DNA of 64,000 nucleotides from Capillidium heterosporum (GCA_016630905.1 WBMQ01000011.1:434001-498000), one strand, 5' to 3'; positions 1 to 11,624 are shown, counted from the stretch's first letter. Notes: generated by a model from the letters alone, not told the origin. Made by a program: numbers and translations.

Positions 1-103
1 ATACTAAAGATTTTGAGAGCATAGATTTTATGTATTTACGACGAAACTAAGGAGTGCTAAAAAGTTTATATAAAGCCATCATGCCTACTAAAGAAAAGGT
101 CAT

Positions 104-1294
104 CTAACGGTTCTTGTAGAAAAGAACCTCACCTTCGTTCTCGATGAACCTACACTTTCGAATACAACGGATTGCCGCTTCAAGTATAGGTGTTTCATCC
201 TTCAGGTAGTACCGACCAAGGACCGGCTTCAAATACTCGGTAGCTGCCTTAGCGTTGTAGTGGGGGAGTTGGGGGAAAATATGGTGAACTATGTGAGTAT
301 CAGTAATGTGATTCAAAGCAAAATTCAAAAACCATCCGAAATCACGGTCAACTGTAGTTAACGCACCGCGAACAAAGGTCCACGATTTGGGATCGTAGTG
401 GGGGATGTAGACATCTGTATGCTGTAGGTAGGTTATGAGTACCAACCAAGCGTTACACATAAGGTAGGGGATCGTATAAAACTTGGTAACTGTCCATACC
501 GAAGTCAAGTTGCATGCAAAGGTTAGGAACGCAAGCATGGCTAAGACACCAAAGTCCGATAGTAAGATGAGAGGTGCTTGAGCCTTCTTGAATATTGGAG
601 AGCTGGGGTCAAAGTGACAAGCATGTCGGTCATACTTCTTGCCAGAGGCGTGGATAGTCAAGTACATCGGCCAAGCGACAGCTAGCATGAGGCATAAGTT
701 GTAGAGAGCAGCTAGAGGTGTCGTTTCAATCGCCTCTTTGATGGCATTCTCCTTCAAGTACTCATCCCTACGCAACGGAAGGAATGCTTGATCCTCTTTA
801 GTGTTCCCGGTGTTGGCGTGGTGCTGCGAGTGAGAAATCTTCCATGAGTGGTAAGGTACCAACAGCACCGAATGTAGAACTAAACCAATGATATCATTCA
901 AAGATCTGGAGCTGGAATACGCTTGGTGACCACACTCGTGAGCGATGACCCATATACCAAACATAAATACACCTTGAAGGTACCAGTAAGCAAACCATCC
1001 AACGACTTTTAAGTATAAAGGTAAGGTGTCCAAGAAGGTAGCGGCATACAGCAAAGTGAAACTAACAGTCAAGTCAAAGAATAGGTAGAAAGTGGACTTC
1101 CAGGCACTTCTTACAAACAGGTGAACTGGGATGGCATCTCTCAGCTCCTTGATGGTAAAGCTGGGTGGGACGTAACTGCGTTCGTAACTTGGAAGGTCAA
1201 AATCTATTGCCAGCTTCTTCAGATTCTTGCTCCCATCTTTACTTTCACTGAGAAGCTTCTGAGTGCTCACTTGATAAACTTGAGGTGGCGCCAT
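104..1294 (-). CDS. FAD2: Delta-12 (oleate) fatty acid desaturase, copy 1
   Basis: Membrane-bound acyl-lipid desaturase that would introduce the second double bond into oleoyl chains in the ER, giving linoleate. The intronless 396-residue protein has the three histidine boxes of the family: HECGH at 119-123, HSQHH at 155-159 and HIVHH at 334-338. The FAD2-like stretch TVDRDFG lies just before the third box, and hydrophobic segments lie at about 65-115 and 195-290. The frame stays open upstream to 1390, but I place the start at 1294: the ATG there has good context (AAAGATGG) and a TATA box lies 40 bp upstream, inside the longer reading. Copy 2 (3151-4338) is a clear paralogue transcribed divergently. 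The exact regioselectivity (delta-12 versus delta-15 or omega-3) is inferred from overall resemblance, not proven. Confidence 0.9.
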   Translation of the reverse strand: MAPPQVYQVSTQKLLSESKDGSKNLKKLAIDFDLPSYERSYVPPSFTIKELRDAIPVHLFVRSAWKSTFYLFFDLTVSFTLLYAATFLDTLPLYLKVVGWFAYWYLQGVFMFGIWVIAHECGHQAYSSSRSLNDIIGLVLHSVLLVPYHSWKISHSQHHANTGNTKEDQAFLPLRRDEYLKENAIKEAIETTPLAALYNLCLMLAVAWPMYLTIHASGKKYDRHACHFDPSSPIFKKAQAPLILLSDFGVLAMLAFLTFACNLTSVWTVTKFYTIPYLMCNAWLVLITYLQHTDVYIPHYDPKSWTFVRGALTTVDRDFGWFLNFALNHITDTHIVHHIFPQLPHYNAKAATEYLKPVLGRYYLKDETPILEAAIRCIRKCRFIENEGEVLFYKNR

Positions 1295-1333
1295 CTTTGA
1301 TATTGTATGAAAGGTAGTTACAATTGCATCAGC

Positions 1334-1342
1334 TTTTATATA
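1334..1342 (-). promoter_or_regulatory. TATA box of desaturase copy 1
   Basis: Minus-strand TATATAAAA about 40 bp upstream of the chosen ATG at 1294. Similar elements precede several other genes here at 40-80 bp from the start codon. Confidence 0.5.
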
Positions 1343-3070
1343 AATTTTTTCGTTTATTTTTTCAATTCTGGTTAACAGAGTTGAGACCACCCATACTGTA
1401 GCCTATTATACGGTCGTATACCGTATTTGAAGCATTATATATGGATGCGTTTCAAATTTCCAGCTATCTAAAAAGGGTAGGATGTTTAGTAGAATAAGTA
1501 CGGATTATTGAGTCCCTTATACTTTAAGCTTTTCTATTTTTACAAAGATCAAAAGTTTAAAGGATGTTACCTGTTTCGAACAAATAAATATGATAAGGAG
1601 GAAACCTCCACCCTACTCCTTTCACCACCGATTACTTTCCAAGGCATTTGCTTTACTGTTGAAGTGGATCTACCTATTCTATTAGAATGGCATCCGCCCA
1701 AATACTACAAGATAACTTTGATATGATATAGCTATGTATATTCGATTTAAAGACTTCTAACTGGTAGTAATATAGTGGGAGTGTTTACAATATTCTTTTC
1801 AAACTCCGTCAAATTGTAATCTCTTTTGAAGTATAATTTTCAATGTAGGGATTTTTACATTTCTACCTGCAAAAATTATTAGACAAATTTCCATATTTGA
1901 ATGTTACATGTATTTACATTGAAGTACAAGGTTTATCAAGGCTAAAAACACTTTACTCTCAATAGACTAGTAAGTTTAGTGATAAATAAGTAAGAAAGAA
2001 GAAAGTGGGAATTGCTTTTGAGGAAAATAGTTTAGAGCTTTTATCTTTCAAGAAGCTGTGGAAAAACTCCAAGGTTTGATGGCACGAATTAAACCTAATA
2101 TTTGGCATCAACACCAATATTGAAGCCCTTTGAATTGACTCAACATTTAAATAGAATTTGTAATAGATGAATGTTGATACCAAACTAATCTTGAGAACAG
2201 TAGAGCTAAATTTCAGCTGTGTTGTGTCACTATAATGAACTTTTGTATATCCAACTTTAATAAAGGCATCTAAACAAGTAAGCTCAATTGAAACCAAAAA
2301 GCAACTATAGTTGGACTGCAAGCTCCAAAAATTTTCAAACTCAACACCACATCGAAAAGGAAACCTTCACATAGACACCTAACCATACAGGTTTCATTAC
2401 TTTTAGCTAATGATAAAATCTACGATCCGAAATTTAACTATTCTAAGTTTATACCATATTTAGGTAACTATTAAAAAGGGGTTCCAAATTCAATTATTAA
2501 AATGTTTCGAATCGAAGAATATCAGTGCTTGGGAATCGTAAAATTGTAGATATTTTACGATCAAAGATCGCAACACGATCGTAGTTTTCAAGATGGTGGG
2601 CTTTCTTAACATATGTTCTAGTCCTCCTTTATGGGTAAAGATGTGTACTAATGAATTTGGATCGCGAAAAAGTAGATATTTAGTTAAACTTTTTAATCAT
2701 ATACCTAGTCTAAGGGTCTTCTATAAAGGCTGCTTTTCATTTACTTTTGAATGAAGCGAAAGCTGTCATTTATATATACTTTGCTAACAATAGCATTGGA
2801 TTGTAGATAACAACTGTAGTGATATACGTAATCTACTTATTAACACCCTTACTCGTATAGCTAGGAAGCCTACCCAAAAAGTAAATTTTATAGATATAGA
2901 GTTGTCCATATGGAAATGTTAAACATCGCTACATACCAAAAGCACCACAACCAGTTAAGCAACCTAGTAAAAGTAACACATATCCCCTTTATATTCATTA
3001 TAGCTATATTCTATAATCCAACTGCCGACAATTGAATTGGAACTGGCAATCAATACAACCCCTTTAACTA
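1343..3070. other. Intergenic region between divergent desaturases
   Basis: AT-rich shared upstream region of the two desaturase genes. Open frames at 1508-1726 (+) and 1959-2321 (-) have no recognisable domain and no splice context, and I do not call them genes. Confidence 0.5.
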
Positions 3071-3080
3071 TATAAAAACA
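3071..3080 (+). promoter_or_regulatory. TATA box of desaturase copy 2
   Basis: TATATAAAAA about 75 bp before the ATG at 3151. A second TATATATA follows at about 3083. Confidence 0.45.
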
Positions 3081-3150
3081 TATATATAAGAGATGATAAA
3101 GTACAGCTGAGTTGTAAGTGACAAGAGTAAGAGTTCAATTCAACAATACA

Positions 3151-4338
3151 ATGAGTTTAGAAACGACACTTAACACAGCTATCAATGGAAAGGAACAATT
3201 TCAATTTCAAACCAACAGCCTTGAACATCTGTACAGTTTGGAAGGGCGTAGAAACTACGAGAAGAACTTTAAGCCCCCATCGTTTACTATCAAGCAGCTG
3301 AAGGAATGCATCCCTAAGGAACTCTTCGAACGGAACACTTTGAAGTCGTTGAAGTACCTAACTTTGGACTTTATCCTACTTGTCACCAACTACTATCTAG
3401 CTTCCCTAATCCCCAACCTACCCTTTCGTCTTTTGAGATACATAAGCTGGATTTGCTACTGGATAGCCCAAAGTGTTATCATGACAGGTATATGGATCAT
3501 AGGCCATGAGTGTGGGCATCACGCTTTCTCCGATTCCAAACTTCTCAACGACAGTATAGGTTTCCTACTCCATACCTTTTGCCTACTACCCTATTTCTCT
3601 TGGAGGATTAGTCACGCCAAACATCACTCCAAAGCGGGACATATAGGTGAGGATTCGGTATTTGTACCTCTACGTAAATCCGATCTACCTCAAGAGGATC
3701 CTTTAGAAGAGGCTATGGAAACTTCTCCAATTGTAGCTTTTTATTACGTTTTAAGGATGTTACTTTTGGGTTGGCCTATGTACCTGTTGATGAACGTTTC
3801 CGGGCAGAAGTTTGATACCTGGACTTCCCATTTTTTACCCGAGTCACAGATTTTCAAGCCGAGTCAACGCAAGTGGGTTATCCTATCCAATTTCGGCATC
3901 GCAGTAGCTTTAGTTATTTTGACTTACCTCATACGAGCCTTTTCTTTCCTGACTATCTTCAACTTTTACATCGTCCCCTACTTGGGCATGAATGCCTGGA
4001 CCGTCAACATGGCTTACCTACAGCACTGTGATGTCTATGTACCTCACTATAGCACCAAAGAATGGGATTTCGTACGAGGTGCTCTAGCTACCGTAGATCG
4101 AGACTACGGTCAAATTTTGAACTTTTTGTTCCACAACTCGACCGATGCCCATCTCATCCACCATCTGTTTTCCAAGCTACCCCATTACAATGCCGTTAAA
4201 GCTACTCAGTACTTGAAACCTATCTTGGGAGAGTACTACTTCTATGATACTACTCCGTTTTACCTAGCCACTTATAGGGCCGTCACTAAATGCAATTACG
4301 TCGAAGATGAAGGTGACATACTGTTCTATAGGACTTGA
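3151..4338 (+). CDS. FAD2: Delta-12 (oleate) fatty acid desaturase, copy 2
   Basis: Second desaturase of the FAD2 family, 395 residues and intronless. The ATG at 3151 has A at -3 and yields an N-terminus of the same size as copy 1; the frame is open upstream to about 3118 but contains no earlier ATG. It has the iron-binding boxes HECGHHAF, HAKHH and HLIHH, with TVDRDYG before the last box. Relative to copy 1 the order of motifs, the loop between boxes 1 and 2 and the C-terminal motif (KPILGEYY versus KPVLGRYY) are conserved, while the N-terminal ~40 residues differ. The two genes point away from each other across about 1.9 kb, so they arose by an inverted duplication. Divided roles (for example temperature response or different double-bond position) are possible but not visible here. 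Confidence 0.9.
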   Translation: MSLETTLNTAINGKEQFQFQTNSLEHLYSLEGRRNYEKNFKPPSFTIKQLKECIPKELFERNTLKSLKYLTLDFILLVTNYYLASLIPNLPFRLLRYISWICYWIAQSVIMTGIWIIGHECGHHAFSDSKLLNDSIGFLLHTFCLLPYFSWRISHAKHHSKAGHIGEDSVFVPLRKSDLPQEDPLEEAMETSPIVAFYYVLRMLLLGWPMYLLMNVSGQKFDTWTSHFLPESQIFKPSQRKWVILSNFGIAVALVILTYLIRAFSFLTIFNFYIVPYLGMNAWTVNMAYLQHCDVYVPHYSTKEWDFVRGALATVDRDYGQILNFLFHNSTDAHLIHHLFSKLPHYNAVKATQYLKPILGEYYFYDTTPFYLATYRAVTKCNYVEDEGDILFYRT

Positions 4339-5099
4339 AAATTGATGATGGCTTGAATTTGGAATAGCCAAAGATTTTAAATGGTATTAGTTGATCGTAA
4401 TGTTCTAATTTAGCTTTCATTTTATGTTATTTATTAAAAACATGTATATTTTTAAGTTCTATTGATTTTCGTACACATATTTTAGTCTTAAATTTTAATG
4501 CAAAAGTATTCTTACATATTCCAGCCCAGAACTCCAACTTGTTACGGGCTGTACCAATTGAAGTTGAAGATTTGTATACCATGTCTACACTAAACTTTAT
4601 ACAAACCAAAATTACCATTGAATGTCTATTCTGTCCATGTCGTAGTATAGTCTGAAGTGAGAGTACATTAGTACGATTGAGGACACTTTTTGATTATTTA
4701 GAGTATAATTTTCCAATTTGAAGCGGTACGAGTATCTAATTGAATCGACATATTATTTAAATTTATGTATGAAACTTCTTTATAGCTTTCGATGGACCTT
4801 TCAACTAAAGATAATCAACGAAAATGAAGGCTATGATTTCTTATATACTTTTGATTTAAGGTTAAGATCTGGTGCTTATTCATATTGTAGGGAAGATATC
4901 ATTGATTGTAGACAATAGCAAAATATATGTGATGTCATTAGTCAATATGAAAAACTTCAAAAAGTTTATTTGATTGGACTTTCATCGTAAAAGTATGACA
5001 TCATATATTCACAACTAAAAGTAGGCAAAGTTAAGTGAAGCGTAGCTCGTTAAATCAAACCCGGTTTTCAAGAGAATAAGTAAATTTATAAGGTAAAGA
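4339..5099. other. Intergenic, nothing recognised
   Basis: AT-rich spacer between desaturase copy 2 and TFB1. Two short open frames (4427-4618 minus and 4718-4918 plus) show no family features. Confidence 0.5.
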
Positions 5100-7480
5100 A
5101 TGGTCGACCTACTTCCCAATGAAACAGTACAATCCAAGATAGCCCAAGTAAAGTATTTGAATACGGTTGGAATACTATACTGTACGAATTTGAGGCTACT
5201 GTTGACCGATGCTGATGAAAAAAGTCAAGTAATTTCGATTAATTATGAAACGGTTGCAAGTAAATTTATCTTTTAAATTAACATATTTTATTTAATCGTA
5301 TATTTATGGCAATTTTCTTTCATTTTATTTGTAAATAGAACAGCTCAAAAACCCGGATAATGCTCCAAAGATTGTTTTAAGATTAGAGCTTAAACCGGCA
5401 GCTGGAGCATCGACCTCCAATACGATCATAAACCTACAGTTCCAAGGTCCCGAGCGAGTTAAAGATAGGGACTTAGCAACTAAAGCGTTTATTCAAGCTA
5501 AAAATACTACCACCACCAACAGTTCCAACAACACTAGCAGCAACGTAGAAGGAACTCGAGGGAATAGAGCACAAGATACCAACAGCACGGTAACCGACAA
5601 AACTAAAGACAAAAGCGAGTTACCCCAGGAGATTGATATCAAAAATCCAAAGTTACGCATGAACAAAGATAAAGTCAACTTGTCAGAAGCTAAGATTAGG
5701 GCAAACATCTTGAGTAGGAACCCAACTTTAGCTTCGTTGCACTCCAATTTGGTTATTAACGGGACGTTGTCCGAGGAAGAGTTTTGGGAAAATCGACAGG
5801 TATTTTTTTAATAAATTATTTTAACTGAAAATTATATTTATATTCATGAGCATAGTTTCTGCTACGCAATCAGATCTCCCATGACAAGCAGGTTAAAGCC
5901 CAGACCTCAGCTTGGATCGACTTGAAACCGAGTGCTCAGGAAGGTAACGAGATAAAGTACACGTTGACACCGGAAATCATTCATTCAATATTCTTACAAC
6001 ATCCTTCTGGTAATTTTACTTTGTTTTTTTTGGAGTTTGTTGTTTATAGTTACATCTAGTTCAAAAGGCTTATGAGGATAACGTGCCTGACAAAGTAATT
6101 TAGTTTGGATAGCAAAAGTAGGTTAATAGAGATAAATGCTAGATCAGCGAAGCTAAGTTTTGGAAACGATACTTTGGGTCGAAGTACTTCCACAGGAATC
6201 GAAGTGTGGGTAGGGTTAATGTAGATACTCAAGATGAACTTTTCGACAGCCTAATGGAGCTTGATGATAAACGTAAGTTAAAAATCAGCAACTACTTTAT
6301 ACCAAATTGACGTTGCATATTATAGAGGCCAATCAGCTGGTCGACCAGTATGACATCGACAATGCCAAGTTGACCTTGAACTTGTTCGCCAGTGAACAGG
6401 ATCATGGAGAGGTATGCTTTTGAAAGGTTAAATAGTGTGTAATTTGTATAGACTGGTAATAGGCCAGACGTTACGATGCGGGCTGGCAAGAAAGGGGATG
6501 CTCTCTCGCTTATCCGTCGATTCAACTTTCATTCAGAACAAGTACTCAAAAAGTCCAAGTATGCCTATCTCATTATATACCGCACTCATATTTTCTATCC
6601 CTTTTATAGGCCTAAGGTTACTCATGACAAAAAAGTAAAGTTGAGAGTTGATGTCGATGCTAACATCTATTATTAGAAAGAGTTAGAGCTGGAGTTCAAA
6701 AACGAAATAGAAATCGAGGATCTCAATTTGGAACAGGCATCTACCACCATACCGTTAGATATCCACCGGAAAGGGACTGTTCTCCGATACGCAAGAGGAA
6801 GTCAAAGTTAAAGTCGAGGTGCCAAACTTTTATCTGTACTTTATTGATACTGTGTATTAGGATCAGAATATTGATATCGACGCCTTTTTCGTACACTACT
6901 TCAAGAATACCAAGGTTGATCTCAAATCGGTAAGCATTTTACCAGTTTTGATTGAATTTGAACTTGTATTTTTAGGCGTTAAATTGCACCGATGGAGCTA
7001 CCGATGCCATGGTCGATATCAACGCTATGGTTGCCACCTCGCGAAATTTAAAAAAGTCACTAACCGTCAATGACAGTAAATATCTCTACCTTTCAAAAAT
7101 ATTGATTGCATCTATACTTTAGAGGACTTGAGGCAAAGTACCTTGAACATGGTGCTCGAAAAATTCCAATCGGCCAACGAACTCCTACGTCACTTCTGGG
7201 CAGCCCACTTGAATACCGATCCTGATCCCGAGAAACAGAAAATGTTGAAGGGTAAGCAGCTGCGCATGGTGGAAGCTCTCAACAAGTTGGAGAGTCAGGT
7301 GGCGATTGTCGTAGATAAAGTGGGTAAGGAAAATTCGGAAGAGAAGGTGATCGTTAGAAAGGTATTCTTTAGAGATGATAATTGGCCTTACTAATTTTTC
7401 GAAATTTGTAGCTGCTGAAATCGTTCTACGATACCGTCAAGAAAGCCAAGTTGGTAGTCGAGGCAGACAGCGCCAAATAG
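5100..7480 (+). CDS. TFB1: TFIIH core subunit Tfb1/p62 (13 exons)
   Basis: Structural subunit of the general transcription and repair factor TFIIH. Exons: 5100-5259, 5339-5799, 5874-6009, 6060-6094, 6143-6272, 6326-6411, 6452-6558, 6610-6634, 6677-6818, 6861-6929, 6976-7075, 7123-7361, 7412-7480, about 585 residues, near the family size. The N-terminal PH-like domain is followed by BSD-type stretches: FWENRQ at the end of exon 2, EIIHSIFLQHPS in exon 3 and AKFWKRYFGSKYFHR in exon 5. The C-terminus is helical (exons 12-13). Phases agree at every junction except in exon 9, where the frame must drop one base at the GGG run 6773-6775; otherwise a stop follows. A weak donor GTTCTC at 6779 could also restore phase by skipping that segment. 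I favour a surplus G in the assembly, because the gene is otherwise intact and should be essential. Confidence 0.85.
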
Positions 7481-7797
7481 TATTTGTTTCCAAGCACCTT
7501 CTTTTGAATAAATATTTGTAAGTTCATAGATAATTAACATTGAACTGCCTAGATTATATATACTAAAAATTAATTAATCTAAAATTTTAAATCCATACAT
7601 TTTATTATTTTGTAGACTTACAAACTTGAAAATTCGCCAACTCAAACTTAAAATTCAGATCAAGCAACTATTAGTTAAATACCAAAACCTTTAAAAACAC
7701 CCCTACGATCAACATCAAATCCCCTTAATAAGCTACTCAATAACAAACATGGTAGTTAAAAATTCATTAAACCTACTTTTACAACATCTAAAAATAC
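7481..7797. other. Short convergent intergenic region
   Basis: Tail-to-tail spacer between TFB1 (plus) and the gene at 7798-10095 (minus). AT-rich with AATAAA-type sequences near 7507, which suit 3' end formation. Nothing else seen. Confidence 0.5.
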
Positions 7798-10095
7798 TCA
7801 CAAACTGCCGGCTTTAACGTCAGTAGATGCAGCTGGAGTCGTAGTGTTGAGTTTGTTGGTCCTGCGTGAGGATCTACGTCGTACGGGGGAATGTTTCTTG
7901 ATGTTGAGGTGCACGATATTACTTAAACTCAAACTTCCACTACCATTCGCCAAATTAGGTATAGGGGGTAATGGACGATCCGGCTTCTTTGGTGATTCCA
8001 AGCTCAACTTCAACCCATTGACTGCAACACCTCCACTCAAGCTTAAGTTTTTGGCGTCTTGGTTAGGGCTACTGGGATCTTTACTGGACTTGGTAGCTAA
8101 GACCGCTGATATGGAGGGAGATACTGATCTACTTTTCTGGCTAAGTAGTCGAGAGAATGGTGTGTCACTATCTTCTTTCTTGTCATTAGCACTTTCATTG
8201 TTGATGGGAGAGACAATGACACTTAACGGTACTTTGCTCCGGGAATTCTGCCTGCGAACAACGGTGGACAGAGGTTCGTCGTCGTCGATGTCGTCAAATT
8301 TGGGATCGTTACGTATAGGTGGTAAACTCAGCCGGTTGTTCAACGTGTGCCGGCGGCTCAATTCGGTCTTGAAGGGTAGGGGTGGAGGTAGGTCGGAGGT
8401 AGGTGTAGGAGGAAGTGGTAGGTCGTGAGTTGGAGTCGATGGCGACTTATTCACACCGTGTAAAGCAGTCGGAGTAGGTGTGGTTAAAGTCACCAACTTG
8501 GTGGGACTAAGGACGGGTAGGAGAGGGAGTTTAGAGGTTGGAGATGGTGACAGGCTAGGCATCAAGTTTGGAGTCGGCTTTAAAGACGTATCGACGACCA
8601 ACGCCTGGTTTGTAGTTGCAGGTGTATTGGGAGATATGGGGGCTATGATCACATGCTCGGAGCTGTGATCACTCTCCACAACTTCAGCTGGGCAGTAGGA
8701 CATCCGGGTAACCTTGTCGACAACTTGAAGATCTTCATCGATTGAATCGTCCATTGACTTACGGCCACTACTTACACTCGATGCATCCAGTGATGGCCTG
8801 TCGTTAGGGCCATGGTTGGTCACTACGAGACGCTGTTGAACTTTGATGACATCGGCTTCTTCGTCCTCATCATTATCTGAAGATTCCTCAGCGATGCTCA
8901 ATCGGTATTCTTCGTTTTCAAAGGAGTCTTCCAAATCAAGATCCTGTAACGTCAAATTGGCCAGCTCTGAATCGATGTCGGGTAATTCTTGATCGGATTC
9001 CGGTTCAGTCATTTGGATGGGTTGTTTGGTAGTGCTGGTGGTACTGCTGCTGCTAGTAGGTGGGCTGGTTGGCGAGAGTGGTAGGTGCGACTGGGAGGTG
9101 GGTGGGCTAGGTCGATTAAACAAATGACTTATTAGCTCACTACGATCATTTCCCTCCTTACCAAACGAATTACGACTTGGTAACGAATTGAACGGGTTGG
9201 TTGTACTGGCAGTGGTAGGGGAACTCGGGCCTCGCAATGAGTTGAAGCTTTGTTTCCGGTTGGAGTCGTCGTCGGTAGTCATGGGGAGTATTCCGACCAT
9301 TTGACTGTCAGTCAATCCAGCCGCATCCAAATCGTCGTCGCACGTGATCCATTCTTCTCCATTTTTGTCAGCATTCTTATTCTTCTTGGATTTGACCGAT
9401 GTGGTACGGGAACTGAATTTGAAAAAATCCTTGACAAGTTGATAAGTCTCCGACTTACGGCGTGTTTTTGCCAAGTCGTTGGGCTTAATGGAAAGATGAA
9501 TGTTCTGTAAGTGCTCCATCCTAGATTCCGATTCAGTGGTCGATAACGAAACCATAGAGGGGCTAGATTGGTGGTTAGGCATAAAGGGACACCCGTCCAG
9601 CAAAGATTGAGAAGCGTTATCTCGAAACCAGTTCAAAACTTTCTCCAGGTGCTTTACCCTGGAGTCCAACTTATCTTTATCCCGCTGCAAATTTATTACC
9701 ATTACCTCTTTGCTACTCGCCACTTTCTTCATGGCGTCGATGTTCAGCTTACTGTGCATGAGTTCCCGCTTTAGATGCCGGTTCTGTTCGTTCAGGTAGA
9801 AATTTTCAGTCTCTATAAGGCTCTCGGGTATGTTTTGGCTGTCCAGTTCGGTTTTTGGTGAGGTGGAGTTAGTACTTGAATTAGATCTCTGAGGCGACAT
9901 GTTGGTAGGTGAGTTGAAGCTGTGGTTGCTGAGGCTATTCTTGGGTGAGCCGTTTGTAATGACACGATTGGGCACTCCTTCCAAGCTCGCACTGCGCTCT
10001 TCACTTAGAAGTTGCTTCAATTGCTTCTCGAATTCTGAAGCTGGAACTACCTTACGTTCCACCGGCTTAGAATCTTTGTCCCTATTAACTCGCAT
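7798..10095 (-). CDS. Serine/proline-rich protein with N-terminal coiled coil, unknown function
   Basis: I do not recognise this 765-residue intronless protein. Residues 1-40 are basic and charged. Residues 90-165 form a probable coiled coil (runs such as NRHLKRELMHSK and DKLDSRVKHLEKVLNWF). The rest is low-complexity and probably disordered: an S/T/P-rich stretch (about 300-370), an acidic stretch rich in E, D and S (about 365-420), and many short S/T-P sites and basic-proline segments towards the C-terminus that would suit kinase and SH3-type binding. It has no signal peptide or membrane segment. It lies tail-to-tail with TFB1. Long plus-strand open frames within it (for example 7844-8428) are shadows of its biased composition. 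A cytoskeletal or signalling scaffold is possible, but this is only a guess from composition. Confidence 0.65.
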   Translation of the reverse strand: MRVNRDKDSKPVERKVVPASEFEKQLKQLLSEERSASLEGVPNRVITNGSPKNSLSNHSFNSPTNMSPQRSNSSTNSTSPKTELDSQNIPESLIETENFYLNEQNRHLKRELMHSKLNIDAMKKVASSKEVMVINLQRDKDKLDSRVKHLEKVLNWFRDNASQSLLDGCPFMPNHQSSPSMVSLSTTESESRMEHLQNIHLSIKPNDLAKTRRKSETYQLVKDFFKFSSRTTSVKSKKNKNADKNGEEWITCDDDLDAAGLTDSQMVGILPMTTDDDSNRKQSFNSLRGPSSPTTASTTNPFNSLPSRNSFGKEGNDRSELISHLFNRPSPPTSQSHLPLSPTSPPTSSSSTTSTTKQPIQMTEPESDQELPDIDSELANLTLQDLDLEDSFENEEYRLSIAEESSDNDEDEEADVIKVQQRLVVTNHGPNDRPSLDASSVSSGRKSMDDSIDEDLQVVDKVTRMSYCPAEVVESDHSSEHVIIAPISPNTPATTNQALVVDTSLKPTPNLMPSLSPSPTSKLPLLPVLSPTKLVTLTTPTPTALHGVNKSPSTPTHDLPLPPTPTSDLPPPLPFKTELSRRHTLNNRLSLPPIRNDPKFDDIDDDEPLSTVVRRQNSRSKVPLSVIVSPINNESANDKKEDSDTPFSRLLSQKSRSVSPSISAVLATKSSKDPSSPNQDAKNLSLSGGVAVNGLKLSLESPKKPDRPLPPIPNLANGSGSLSLSNIVHLNIKKHSPVRRRSSRRTNKLNTTTPAASTDVKAGSL

Positions 10096-11247
10096 CCAAT
10101 TGAAAATGTGCTGTTAGTACTGGTGCTGTTCTTGTTATAGATTTATGTTCTCTTGTTTTGTTGAACTGTGCCGTCTGTTGGTCTTAGCTTCACACTTGCT
10201 CTTCTATCACTTTGGGAGTAATGGTTACCTTGACAAAGGACCGATTAATTAGAAAGTTTCGTTGGGTTTGGAGGTCTAGTTTAGGAAGTTGGGACAAAAT
10301 CTACGGCTTAATAATTTAACAATCTGGCCAACCTAATTCTAACTTTAATTTCCCAGACTTCCAGAACTTTCAAGCTAAATTGTCTTAAACTTTTATGTAT
10401 GGCTTGTACTTAAATGCTAATATTGGCTTGCTATGAAGTCTAAGGGATATTCGGTAGCCAGAAAGGGGCTTTGAATCTATTGAATCTATCGAACTATACT
10501 AAGCTATTAATACCATCTGTTGGAACGACTTAGTTTGAAGTTTAACATATTTTGAACCCAAACTATATACCAATAGTAAAAACTTTATACTAAAACGGCA
10601 CTGCCAAGAAGTTAGAATTCTATTCCTTGAACAAATCCATTTTCTTGGATGGTTGGGAAGCTTCTGTACTGTATATTGAGCTAAAAATATGGTTGAAGTA
10701 TATTTAGACAATTATTTTAGTATATCAAAGAGCAAAAGCTAAACTAATACATATCTACACTTATAAAATAGACACCTTGACATTTTTAAAGCTTAGAAGC
10801 GACTATTCATATACTATATATGAAGTTAACTAGTTCAAGTAATACTATAAACTTTCAAAGGCTTCTTCTAACAATGAATAGCTATTAAGATGGTAGCAAC
10901 TAAATATTACAATTATATGTGATTTAATTTAAAAATGAAATGTAATTAAATAGGCTTTGTTATAGTAGTATATAGCGAAGTAAAAATAAGCCTAATAAAT
11001 AACACCTTTTAATACTCTATATACCTTAAATGTACAAAACTACAATACTATAGTTGAAAATATCGTTATTACATTTTATAAAATACAATATGTTTTAATA
11101 CAGGCCTAAAGTAGAATTACGGCAGATAGACATATATAACCATACGACTATCTCAGAAAGTATAACAGTTAACTTAAAACTATAAATTACAAAAAATAAC
11201 TTAAATTTACTTTTGTAGCAATTTTAATGCTCATTTTTTGGATTAAC
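10096..11247. other. Intergenic, nothing recognised
   Basis: AT-rich region between two minus-strand genes. One 70-codon open frame at 10499-10711 (minus) is unsupported. Confidence 0.5.
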
Positions 11248-11624
11248 TTAATCGAAGAGACCGAAGCCCATGTCCTAAAGAAAAAACTAAATGAACAAAC
11301 GAATATAAACAAATAGATTACCTCATCGGACTCTTCCTTCTCTTCAACCTTAGCCTCAGCCTTGGGGGCTTCAGCAGCACCACCGGCAGCGGGGGCAGCG
11401 GCAGAGGAAGCACCACCAGCGGCGGAACCAACGGAGGCCAACTTGGGGAGACCTTCGGCGATAAGGGCGTTGACGTCCTTACCCTCGAGTTCCTTGAGTA
11501 AGGTGGTCAAACGCTCTTCATCGGCATCAACACCAACGGAGGAGAGGACGGTCTTGATGTTGTCAGCAGTGGGGGCGGCGTTACCACCGAGCTGGAGGAG
11601 TAAGAAAGCAGCAATGTAACGCAT
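11248..11624 (-). CDS. RPP2: 60S acidic ribosomal protein P2
   Basis: Stalk protein of the large ribosomal subunit, which recruits translational GTPases. Two exons: 11322-11624 and 11275-flanked 11248-11274, separated by a 47-nt intron. The 109-residue product begins [14 protein letters not shown], as P2 proteins do, has the Ala/Gly-rich hinge at about 65-85, an acidic linker, and the invariant P-protein tail DMGFGLFD encoded exactly by the second exon. The start at 11624 is fixed by the family N-terminus; the frame open further upstream is 5' UTR. Coding GC is much higher than its surroundings, as expected for a highly expressed gene. Confidence 0.96.

Noticed and set aside
1959-2321. 120-codon minus-strand frame between the desaturases
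   Set aside because: No domain, no sensible start context, and composition like the AT-rich intergenic DNA.
7844-8428. 194-codon plus-strand open frame inside the coiled-coil gene
   Set aside because: Antisense shadow of the S/P-rich minus-strand gene; composition mirrors it and no domain is seen.
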